NCBI RefSeq assembly: GCF_000004195.4
Contig: NC_030683.2
Coordinates: 7,330,411-7,394,410, forward strand
Direction of reading: 5' to 3'
Source: Xenopus tropicalis
Lineage: Eukaryota > Chordata > Amphibia > Anura > Pipidae
Length of the DNA: 64,000 bases
Positions 46,999 through 56,935 of this stretch are shown here, in pieces. The position numbers were made by a program, and so were the translations under genes. A model generated the notes under the pieces. That model worked only from the letters and a program-made list of their open reading frames with translations. It had not been told where the DNA came from and did not search any database. The first letter of the stretch is position 1. The number at the start of each line of letters is the position of its first letter.

Positions 46999-49665
46999 GG
47001 GGGAATGTGGCGCTGGGACTGGGTTGCGTCTGAGGGGGGAATGTGGCGCTGGGACTGGGTTGCGTCTGAGGGGGGAATGTGGCGCTGGGACTGGGTTGCG
47101 TCTGAGGGGGGAATGTGGCGCTGGGACTGGGTTGCGTCTGAGGGGGATCTGCTGGGACTGGGCCTTGATCTGTGGGGGAATGTGGCACTGAGACTGGGCC
47201 TTGATCTGAGGGGGCAATGTGGCGCTGAGACTGGGCCTTGATCTGAGGGGGCAATGTGGCGCTGGAACTGGGCCTTGATCTGAGGGGGGAATGTGGCTCT
47301 GGGACTGGGCCTTGATCTGAGGGGGCAATGTGGCACTGAGACTGGGCCTTGATCTGAGGGGGGAATGTGGCGCTGGGACTGGGCCTTGATCTGAGGGGGG
47401 AATGTGGCGCTGGGACTGGGCCTTGATCTGAGGGGGGAATGTGGCGCTGAGACTGGGCCTTGATCTGAGGGGGGAATGTGGCTCTGGGACTGGGCCTTGA
47501 TCTGAGGGGGGAATGTGGCTCTGGGACTGGGCCTTGATCTGAGGGGGCAATGTGGCGCTGGGACTGGGCCTTGATCTGAGGGGGGAATGTGGCTCTGGGA
47601 CTGGGCCTTGATCTGAGGGGGCAATGTGGCGCTGGGACTGGGCCTTGATCTGAGGGGGGAATGTGGCTCTGGGACTGGGCCTTGATCTGTGGGGGGAATG
47701 TGGCACTGAGACTGGGCCTTGATCTGAGGGGGGAATGTGGCGCTGGGACTGGGCCTTGATCTGAGGGGGCAATGTGGCGCTGGGACTGGGCCTTGATCTG
47801 AGGGGGGAATGTGGCGCTGGGACTGGGCCTTGATCTGAGGGGGGAATGTGGGGCTGAGACTGGGCCTTGATCTGAGGGGGAATGTGGCGCTGGGACTGGG
47901 CCTTGATCTGAGGGGGGAATGTGGCACTGAGACTGGGCCTTGATCTGAGGGGGGAATGTGGCTCTGGGACTGGGCCTTGATCTGTGGGGGGAATGTGGCA
48001 CTGAGACTGGGCCTTGATCTGAGGGGGGAATGTGGCGCTGGGACTGGGCCTTGATCTGAGGGGGCAATGTGGCGCTGGGACTGGGCCTTGATCTGAGGGG
48101 GGAATGTGGCGCTGGGACTGGGCCTTGATCTGAGGGGGGAATGTGGGGCTGAGACTGGGCCTTGATCTGAGGGGGGAATGTGGCGCTGGGACTGGGCCTT
48201 GATCTGAGGGGGGAATGTGGCACTGAGACTGGGCCTTGATCTGAGGGGGGAATGTGGCGCTGGGACTGGGCCTTGATCTGAGGGGGGAATGTGGCGCTGA
48301 GACTGGGCCTTGATCTGAGGGGGAATGTGGGGCTGAGACTGGGCCTTGATCTGAGGGGGGAATGTGGCTCTGGGACTGGGCCTTGATCTGAGGGGGGAAT
48401 GTGGCTCTGGGACTGGGCCTTGATCTGAGGGGGGAATGTGGCGCTGGGACTGGGCCTTGATCTGAGGGGGGAATGTGGCGCTGGGACTGGGCCTTGATCT
48501 GAGGGGGGAATGTGGCGCTGAGACTGGGCCTTGATCTGAGGGGGGAATGTGGCGCTGAGACTGGGCCTTGATCTGAGGGGGGAATGTGGCACTGAGACTG
48601 GGCCTTGATCTGAGGGGGGAATGTGGCTCTGGGACTGGGCCTTGATCTGAGGGGGGAATGTGGCGCTGGGACTGGGCCTTGATCTGAGGGGGGAATGTGG
48701 GGCTGAGACTGGGCCTTGATCTGAGGGGGGAATGTGGCTCTGGGACTGGGCCTTGATCTGAGGGGGGAATGTGGCTCTGGGACTGGGCCTTGATCTGAGG
48801 GGGGAATGTGGCGCTGGGACTGGGCCTTGATCTGAGGGGGGAATGTGGCGCTGAGACTGGGCCTTGATCTGAGGGGGGAATGTGGCGCTGAGACTGGGCC
48901 TTGATCTGAGGGGGGAATGTGGCACTGAGACTGGGCCTTGATCTCAGGGGGGAATGTGGCTCTGGGACTGGGCCTTGATCTGAGGGGGGAATGTGGCTCT
49001 GGGACTGGGCCTTGATCTGAGGGGGGAATGTGGCGCTGGGACTGGGCCTTGATCTGAGGGGGGAATGTGGCGCTGGGACTGGGCCTTGATCTGAGGGGGG
49101 AATGTGGCGCTGAGACTGGGCCTTGATCTGAGGGGGGAATGTGGCGCTGAGACTGGGCCTTGATCTGAGGGGGGAATGTGGGGCTGAGACTGGGCCTTGA
49201 TCTGAGGGGGGAATGTGGCACTGAGACTGGGCCTTGATCTGAGGGGGGAATGTGGCGCTGGGACTGGGCCTTGATCTGAGGGGGGAATGTGGCGCTGGGA
49301 CTGGGCCTTGATCTGAGGGGGGAATGTGGCGCTGAGACTGGGCCTTGATCTGAGGGGGGAATGTGGGGCTGAGACTGGGCCTTGATCTGAGGGGGGAATG
49401 TGGCACTGAGACTGGGCCTTGATCTGAGGGGGGAATGTGGCTCTGGGACTGGGCCTTGATCTGAGGGGGGAATGTGGCTCTGGGACTGGGCCTTGATCTG
49501 AGGGGGGAATGTGGCGCTGGGACTGGGCCTTGATCTGAGGGGGGAATGTGGCGCTGGGACTGGGCCTTGATCTGAGGGGGGAATGTGGCGCTGAGACTGG
49601 GCCTTGATCTGAGGGGGGAATGTGGCGCTGAGACTGGGCCTTGATCTGTGGGGGGAATGTGGCGC
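46999..49665 (+). repeat. G-rich 36/37-bp minisatellite
   Basis: Four leading 36-bp units (GGGACTGGGTTGCGTCTGAG type) give way to about 69 units of 37 bp: GGGACTGGGCCTTGATCTGA, GGGGGGAATGTGGCGCT. Variants CTCTGG, GCACTGAG and GGGCTGAG recur in an ordered pattern, indicating multi-unit duplication. The G-runs could form quadruplexes on the plus strand. Confidence 0.96.
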
Positions 49666-52600
49666 TGGGACTGGATCTGAAGGGGGAATGTGGCGCTGGA
49701 CTGGATCTGAAGGGGGAATGTGGGGCTGGGACTGGATCTGAAGGGGGAATGTGGGGCTGGGACTGGATCTGAAGGGGGAATGTGGGGCTGGGACTGGATC
49801 TGAAGGGGGAATGTGGGGCTGGGACTGGATCTGAAGGGGGAATGTGGGGCTGGGACTGGATCTGAAGGGGGAATGTGGGGCTGGGACTGGATCTGAAGGG
49901 GGAATGTGGGGCTGGGACTGGATCTGAAGGGGGAATGTGGGGCTGGGACTGGATCTGAAGGGGGAATGTGGGGCTGGGACTGGATCTGAAGGGGGAATGT
50001 GGGGCTGGGACTGGATCTGAAGGGGGAATGTGGGGCTGGGACTGGATCTGAAGGGGGAATGTGGGGCTGGGACTGGATCTGAAGGGGGAATGTGGGGCTG
50101 GGACTGGATCTGAAGGGGGAATGTGGGGCTGGGACTGGATCTGAAGGGGGAATGTGGGGCTGGGACTGGATCTGAAGGGGGAATGTGGGGCTGGGACTGG
50201 ATCTGAAGGGGGAATGTGAGGCTGGGACTGGATCTGAAGGGGGAATGTGAGGCTGGGACTGGATCTGAAGGGGGAATGTGGGGCTGGGACTGGATCTGAA
50301 GGGGGAATGTGGGGCTGGGACTGGATCTGAAGGGGGAATGTGGGGCTGGGACTGGATCTGAAGGGGGAATGTGGGGCTGGGACTGGATCTGAAGGGGGAA
50401 TGTGGGGCTGGGACTGGATCTGAAGGGGGAATGTGGGGCTGGGACTGGATCTGAAGGGGGAATGTGGGGCTGGGACTGGATCTGAAGGGGGAATGTGGGG
50501 CTGGGACTGGATCTGAAGGGGGAATGTGGGGCTGGGACTGGATCTGAAGGGGGAATGTGGGGCTGGGACTGGATCTGAAGGGGAATGTGGGGGCTGGGAC
50601 TGGATCTGAAGGGGGAATGTGGGGCTGGGACTGGATCTGAAGGGGGAATGTGGGGCTGGGACTGGATCTGAAGGGGGAATGTGGGGCTGGGACTGGATCT
50701 GAAGGGGGAATGTGGGGCTGGGACTGGATCTGAAGGGGGAATGTGGATCTGAAGGGGGAATGTGGGGCTGGGACTGGATCTGAAGGGGGAATGTGGGGCT
50801 GGGACTGGATCTGAAGGGGGAATGTGGGGCTGGGACTGGATCTGAAGGGGGGAATGTGGGGCTGGGACTGGATCTGAAGGGGAATGTGGCGCTGGGACTG
50901 GATCTGAAGGGGGAATGTGACGCTGGGACTGGATCTGAAGGGGGAATGTGACGCTGGGGACTGGATCTGAAGGGGGAATGTGACGCTGGGACTGGATCTG
51001 AAGGGGGAATGTGGGGCTGGGACTGGATCTGAAGGGGGAATGTGGGGCTGGGACTGGATCTGAAGGGGAATGTGGGGCTGGGACTGGATCTGAAGGGGGA
51101 ATGTGGGGCTGGGACTGGATCTGAAGGGGGAATGTTGGGCTGGGACTGGATCTGAAGGGGGAATGTGGGGCTGGGACTGGATCTGAAGGGGGAATGTGGG
51201 GCTGGGACTGGATCTGAAGGGGGAATGTGGGGCTGGGACTGGATCTGAAGGGGGAATGTGGGGCTGGGACTGGATCTGAAGGGGGAATGTGGGGCTGGGA
51301 CTGGATCTGAAGGGGGAATGTGGGGGCTGGGACTGGATCTGAAGGGGGAATGTGGGGCTGGGACTGGATCTGAAGGGGGAATGTGGATCTGAAGGGGGGA
51401 ATGTGGGGCTGGGACTGGATCTGAAGGGGGAATGTGGCGCTGGGACTGGATCTGAAGGGGGAATGTGACGCTGGGACTGGATCTGAAGGGGGAATGTGAC
51501 GCTGGGACTGGATCTGAAGGGGGAATGTGACGCTGGGACTGGATCTGAAGGGGGAATGTGACGCTGGGACTGGATCTGAAGGGGGAATGTGGGGCTGGGA
51601 CTGGATCTGAAGGGGGAATGTGGGGCTGGGACTGGATCTGAAGGGGGAATGTGGGGCTGGGACTGGATCTGAAGGGGGAATGTGGGACTGGATCTGAAGG
51701 GGGAATGTTGCGCTGGGACTGGATCTGAAGGGGGAATGTGGGGCTGGGACTGGATCTGAAGGGGGAATGTGGGGCTGGGACTGGATCTGAAGGGGGAATG
51801 TGGGGCTGGGACTGGATCTGAAGGGGGAATGTGGGGCTGGGACTGGATCTGAAGGGGGAATGTGGGGCTGGGACTGGATCTGAAGGGGGAATGTGGGGCT
51901 GGGACTGGATCTGAAGGGGGAATGTGGGGCTGGGACTGGATCTGAAGGGGGAATGTGGGGCTGGGACTGGATCTGAAGGGGGAATGTGGGGCTGGGACTG
52001 GATCTGAAGGGGGAATGTGGGGCTGGGACTGGATCTGAAGGGGGAATGTGGGGCTGGGACTGGATCTGAAGGGGGAATGTGGGGCTGGGACTGGATCTGA
52101 AGGGGGAATGTGGGGCTGGGACTGGATCTGAAGGGGAATGTGGGCTGGGACTGGATTGAAGGGGGAATGTGGGGCTGGGAGTGGATCTGAAGGGGGAATG
52201 TGGGGCTGGGAGTGGATCTGAAGGGGGAATGTGGGGCTGGGAGTGGATCTGAAGGGGGAATGTGACGCTGGGACTGGATCTGAAGGGGGAATGTGACGCT
52301 GGGACTGGATCTGAAGGGGGAATGTGGGGCTGGGAGTGGATCTGAAGGGGGAATGTGGGGCTGGGAGTGGATCTGAAGGGGGAATGTGGGGCTGGGAGTG
52401 GATCTGAAGGGGGAATGTGGGGCTGGGAGTGGATCTGAAGGGGGAATGTGGGGCTGGGAGTGGATCTGAAGGGGGAATGTGGGGCTGGGAGTGGATCTGA
52501 AGGGGGAATGTGGGGCTGGGAGTGGATCTGAAGGGGGAATGTGGGGCTGGGACTGGATCTGAAGGGGGAATGTGGGGCTGGGACTGGATCTGAAGGGGGA

Positions 52601-52840
52601 ATGTGACGCTGGGACTGGATCTGAAGGGGGAATGTGGGGCTGGGACTGGATCTGAAGGGGGAATGTGACGCTGGGACTGGATCTGAAGGGGGAATGTGGG
52701 GCTGGGACTGGATCTGAAGGGGGAATGTGGGGCTGGGACTGGATCTGAAGGGGGAATGTGGGGCTGGGACTGGATCTGAAGGGGGAATGTGGGGCTGGGA
52801 CTGGATCTGAAGGGGGAATGTGGGGCTGGGCCTTGATCGG
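49666..52840 (+). repeat. G-rich 31-bp minisatellite
   Basis: Unit GGGACTGGATCTGAAGGGGG followed by AATGTGGGGCT. It is the 37-bp unit without six bases (GGCCTTG..ATCTG reduced to GGATCTG). About 100 copies, very homogeneous, with runs of variants GGGAGTGG, GTGACGCT and single-base indels. All minus-strand frames are open. Confidence 0.97.
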
Positions 52841-53142
52841 AGTAAACCTGGTTCTGCAGAGGTCTCAGTGCACTTTGGCTCAGCCCGTGTATATAAAGAG
52901 TGCTAGTTAAAGGCAAAGGAATGGGAGATGAGCCAATGGGAATAATTGATATAAAAAGCAGGAAATGTAATGCTTCCTTATAGGCCGGGCCGGGAGTAGC
53001 CTCATTCTCCATGGGTATAAAGACAAATCAGACGGGAATTGTTGAGCACAAGGAGTGTGAGTTTGGGAATTACATCTGTTCTAACATGGGGGGGGGCAGC
53101 AATATTTCCTAAAAATTTAAACAGATGAACAGGGGGAGTACA
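52841..53142. other. Unique spacer between G-rich arrays
   Basis: About 300 bp of non-repetitive sequence, with a G-run at 53088-53096. The start codon of the longest minus-strand open frame lies here, but nothing suggests a promoter or exon. Confidence 0.6.
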
Positions 53143-53632
53143 GGACTGGGACTTGATCTGAGGGGGGAATGTGGTGCTTGGACTGGGTCTGAGGGGGGAA
53201 TGTGGCACTTGGACTGGATCTGAAGGGGAATGTGGCACTGGGACTGGATCTGAAGGGGAATATGACACTGAGACTGGATCTGAGGGGGGATGTGGGGCTG
53301 GGACTGGATCTGAGGGGGGAATGTTGCGCTGGGACTGGATCTGAGGGGGGAATGTTGCGCTGGGACTGGATCTGAGGGGGGGATGTGGGGCTGGGACTGG
53401 ATCTGAGGGGGGAATGTTGCGCTGGGACTGGATCTGAGGGGGGAATGTTGCGCTGGGACTGGATCTGAGGGGGGAATGTGGCGCTGGGACTGGATCTGAG
53501 GGGGGAATGTTGCGCTGGGACTGGATCTGAGGGGGGAATGTTGCGCTGGGACTGGATCTGAGGGGGGAATGTTGCGCTGGGACTGGATCTGAAGGGGGAA
53601 TGTTGCGCTGGGACTGGATCTGAGGGGGAAGG
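53143..53632 (+). repeat. G-rich 31-bp minisatellite, third block
   Basis: About 15 units related to the 49.7-52.8 kb array (GGGACTGGATCTGAGGGGGG followed by AATGTTGCGCT). It ends about 100 bp downstream of the stop codon of the minus-strand macroglobulin gene. Confidence 0.93.
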
Positions 53633-53734
53633 CCACTAAGCATAACATTGGGGGGCTTGTTATTAGCCAAAGTAAGAAGGGAAAATTGAAGGAAAATTGC
53701 AAAGGTCAGTAGCCGGGCAGCAGCTCTACTTACT

Positions 53735-54010
53735 TTATTGCCCCCCTGAGCAGGGGTGACTGTATGCCGCATAGCCATTTTGATCTGTAAGAAACAATAC
53801 CAGGAGTATGAGCTGAGGAGCCCTCATAGGAAGAACATTACAAGTCTGAACCCTTAAACTCCATCCAGTTATCTGTCAGCCCCCCCCCCCCAGCAACCCC
53901 ACTTTACCTGTGTCGTAATAGTTGTAAGCATAAACCGAGCTGGGCGCCACATTCAGCACCCGGTTACCCATCTCCATCTTCAAAGGGAGCTCAACTGTCT
54001 TGCTGGAAAC
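53735..54010 (-). CDS. Second alpha-macroglobulin-family gene, last two exons
   Basis: On the minus strand, a 103-bp exon (54010 to 53908) sits between CCCCCTAG and GTAAAG. It encodes VSSKTVELPLKMEMGNRVLN followed by VAPSSVYAYNYYDT, the receptor-binding-domain end. A 50-bp last exon (53784 to 53735) follows TTTCTTACAG and encodes DQNGYAAYSHPCSGGQ and a stop. The layout matches the A2M C-terminus, including the penultimate Cys (APCS in mammals), which the plus-strand gene of this window lacks. Length and phase of the 103-bp exon equal those of 15471-15573. I found no upstream exon between 54011 and 64000, so the rest lies outside the window or has been lost. It is either the intact 3' end of a neighbouring paralog or a relic. 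Confidence 0.85.
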
Positions 54011-54866
54011 CTAGGGGGAACCACACACGATTGGGAAAGGTTATTTGCATGGCGAGAGCTCCCACGTGGCCCACGTCATTCTGTATTTTATAACTGCTTG
54101 TGTAAATAATCCATATTCCTGAAAATCCATATTTACACAATTATAAACCCATTAATGTGGATATCTGACCGCCATCTTTTTTTTATCATCAATTACCTAC
54201 CTGCTCGTATAAATGCCCAGGTTTATAAAGCATAATTACTTCTTTTTAGGTTAATAAGTCCTAAAATAGAGAAAACCCACCGTGCTGTCTATCTGACAAG
54301 CTCCCCAGGCTCCTGTCAGCCCATTACATTCTGAGAGAAAAGAAGTCATTCCCTTACAGTAACACTGAGCAAACTGGGTTAGTTACTTTACAGCACGGAT
54401 GGGATTAAGCTACTGCTTATAATGAGTGTATAATCCCCGTCTGTGTATTTTATACAATAGATACATTCAAGGGGTTGTTCACCTTCAAATTAACTTTTAT
54501 TACAATGTAGAGAAAGATATTCTCTCAGTTTGCAGTTGGTTTTCATTTTTTATTATTTGCGTTTTTTTTTTTTTTTTATTATTTAGCTTTTTTTGTTCAG
54601 CAGCTCTCCCGTTTGGAATGTTAGCAACTATTTGCTTACAAGGGTCCCATTTAACCCAGCAACCAGGCAGCGGTTTAAAAGAGAAACAAAAATATGAATA
54701 GAGGAGGGACTAAATAGAATGATAAGTGCATTTCATTATATTAAGGTTGGGCAAATAAAGAGTAAATATAGCCTTTATTTGTATATTAATATAACAGGAC
54801 AACAGTCAGTAGGCTGAATGCCAGTGGATATTCCCATGTTCGCTGTTTGTGGGGCCCAGAGTTTCA
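54011..54866. other. Non-coding stretch, possible intron of the second macroglobulin gene
   Basis: AT-rich sequence with a T-run at 54570-54587 and a GGGGTTGTTCACCTTCAAAT motif at 54474 that recurs in altered form at 57899, marking a dispersed frog-type repeat. No exon is recognised. Confidence 0.45.
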
Positions 54867-55060
54867 AACCTGTGGGTTAAATATGGATTGGATTTTACAT
54901 GGGCACGTATAACCGGCGTTATTTACTAAAGGGTCGTATATATCATTATACTGAAAAAATAAACTTTCCTACAGCCTCTGCCTAAAGGGGTTGTTCACCT
55001 TGGAGTTCACTTTTAGTATGGTGTAGAGAGCCGTATGCCGTATGAATAGTCTCTAGTAGC
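54867..55060 (+). repeat. Direct repeat, copy 1 (partner 56750-56935)
   Basis: ACATGGGCACGTATAACCGG, CCTACAGCCTCTGCCTAAAG and GGTTGTTCACCTTGGAGTTC recur with few changes about 1.88 kb downstream. It is either a segmental duplication or two copies of one dispersed repeat. Confidence 0.85.
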
Positions 55061-55252
55061 CAAAGGGCTATGGTTCGCTTAGATACGGCCTTTCCTTTGT
55101 ATGTCGTAGCATATGATATCAGTAGACTATCCGACTGTCTGTAGTCAGCTGATCTCTTGAGATAGATGCGAAGTGCCCTGACCACATCCAACTTATGGAG
55201 TAGTTTCTCCTTCTCATTGGTTGGGTTTGGGCAGAAGGATGGTAGGATGATG

Positions 55253-55359
55253 CCCAATTAGAGATGCACCAAAGCCAAGCTTCCGTTTGGGACTTGGCGG
55301 AATCCACGCGCTTGGCAGAACCGAATCCTTAAAAATCAGGTGACTTTTCATCATATAAC
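55253..55359. repeat. Repeat copy with partner at 55783-55889
   Basis: GATGCACCAAAGCCAAGCTT to GTGACTTTTCATCATATAA is nearly identical in both places. The related GGGATGCACCAAATCCGCC occurs again near 55893, so this is an interspersed family. Confidence 0.85.
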
Positions 55360-55782
55360 TCTAACTGCCCCTGCCCTTCTGGGATGGTTTGCTCTGATTG
55401 GTTGTAGCACCGCTGCATGTTCCTCTAGTTGCCCTGCCTTCTCCCAGTTGCCCTGGGTTCATTTACCCCTTGACTGTGAATCTTGTCCTGCCCCCTGTGC
55501 AACTGCAATAAGATCCAGTTTCCCGAATGTAAGCCATCAGCGCGCCCTATGGCCACACGAGTTAATAAGAGAACACTATGAATAGAGGTAAAACATAGAA
55601 CTGTTTATTTCATTAACAAAACTTTTTACATCCTTAAAATAGAATTATTAAATTCTGTTTCCTCCTCCCGCCCCCAGTCCTCCCCTCCATTGGGCTCTTC
55701 GGAAGACCGAGGCCTTGAACGACACAGAAAATCACAGTCGTCTTTAATAAGAGAAAAAGAAAAGATACTATTAAGGAGATGC

Positions 55783-55889
55783 GCCCAATTAGCGATGCAC
55801 CAAAGCCAAGCTTCCGTTTGGGATTTGGCAGAATCCACGCGCTTGGCAGAACCGAATCCTTAAAAATCAGGTGACTTTTCATCATATAA
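55783..55889. repeat. Repeat copy with partner at 55253-55359
   Basis: Second copy of the GATGCACCAAAGCCAAGCTT repeat in the same orientation, differing at a few bases. Confidence 0.85.
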
Positions 55890-56208
55890 ACTAGGGATGC
55901 ACCAAATCCGCCATCCTGGCTGAACCGAACCCAAACCCTGGGACTTTTTGCCATTAGGGATGCACCCAATCCACTAGTTTCAGATTCTGGGAATTTACAG
56001 GAATCAACTGAAATCTGTTACAGCTGCAACGGCAGTGGGATTTGGGGGGAAATTCTGCAGTATGAGCCTTTTATTTATGATCTGTGTTTAATACCTGACA
56101 GAAACCCTATTTATTTCACTTTTACACACACGCGCTTTATGGCCGACCCATTGGGTCACTACTCACCGCCAACATGTTGCCGAACTCTTGCCAAAATAAA
56201 AGATTAGG

Positions 56209-56653
56209 ATACCTGACACATGAACACAACAACTATTAAATGCAGCAAGAACCTTAATCCCGAGACACTGGAAAGCTAGAGACCCCCCAACGTTTCTAGA
56301 ATGGATCCATTTAGTGGAAGAAATAAGAAAACTGGAAGAGATCACCTTTATGAACCAAAACAAGAGCTCAGACTATAAAAGGCTGTGGGAACCATGGACC
56401 ACATACATAACATCTCACCAGACATAACACACCCGTTGACCAACAACATAGATACTCATCCCCAAAATATGAACGCCTTTAATTATTGAAATTCATTGTT
56501 TAGGAATATCTTATTGTTATCTCCTACATTTGTATGCTGATTGTAACTGAAGATAAACAAAAAATACTTACCCCTTACCCTTCTTTTTTCTGTACCCCCC
56601 TTTTTTTTCCTTTACTCTGCAAAAATTTAAATAAAGAATATTTAAAAAAAATA
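56209..56653 (+). mobile_element. 5'-truncated L1-type LINE insertion with 14-bp target duplication
   Basis: AATAAAAGATTAGG occurs at 56195-56208 and again at 56654-56667. Between them, an open frame ending at 56427 reads TQQLLNAARTLIPRHWKARD, then PPTFLEWIHLVEEIRKLEEI. This is the typical C-terminal end of L1/Tx1-clade ORF2. A 3' untranslated region and a short A-rich tail with AATAAA follow. The insertion is a dead-on-arrival copy of about 445 bp. Confidence 0.85.
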
Positions 56654-56749
56654 AATAAAAGATTAGGGATTTGTTCCTTGCCTCGGGCTCCCTTTATGCA
56701 CCTCTGGTAGAGGAACCCACCAATGAGATACACAGCCACAATAGTGGCG

Positions 56750-56935
56750 AACCTGCGGGTTAAACATGGATTGGATTTTACATGGGCACGTATAACCGTC
56801 GTTATTTACTAAAGGGTCGTATATATAATTATACTGAGGATATAAACTTTCCTACAGCCTCTGCCTAAAGGGGTTGTTCACCTTGGAGTTCACTTTTAGT
56901 ATGGTGTAGAGAGCCGTATGAATAGTCTCTAGTAG
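56750..56935 (+). repeat. Direct repeat, copy 2 (partner 54867-55060)
   Basis: Same sequence as copy 1 with several substitutions. It lacks the 7-bp CCGTATG duplication present at 55032. Confidence 0.85.

Noticed and set aside
46948..47241. Plus-strand frame starting MRAERMTKG downstream of the TATA motif
   Set aside because: After 17 codons it enters the 36-bp repeat and then the 37-bp repeat, which soon shifts frame; no recognisable domain.
46989..53012. 2007-codon minus-strand reading frame as a giant gene
   Set aside because: It lies entirely in 31/37-bp repeats with all three frames open. There is no promoter, splice site or non-repeat domain, and the unit length is not a multiple of three. 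Kept only as a finding.
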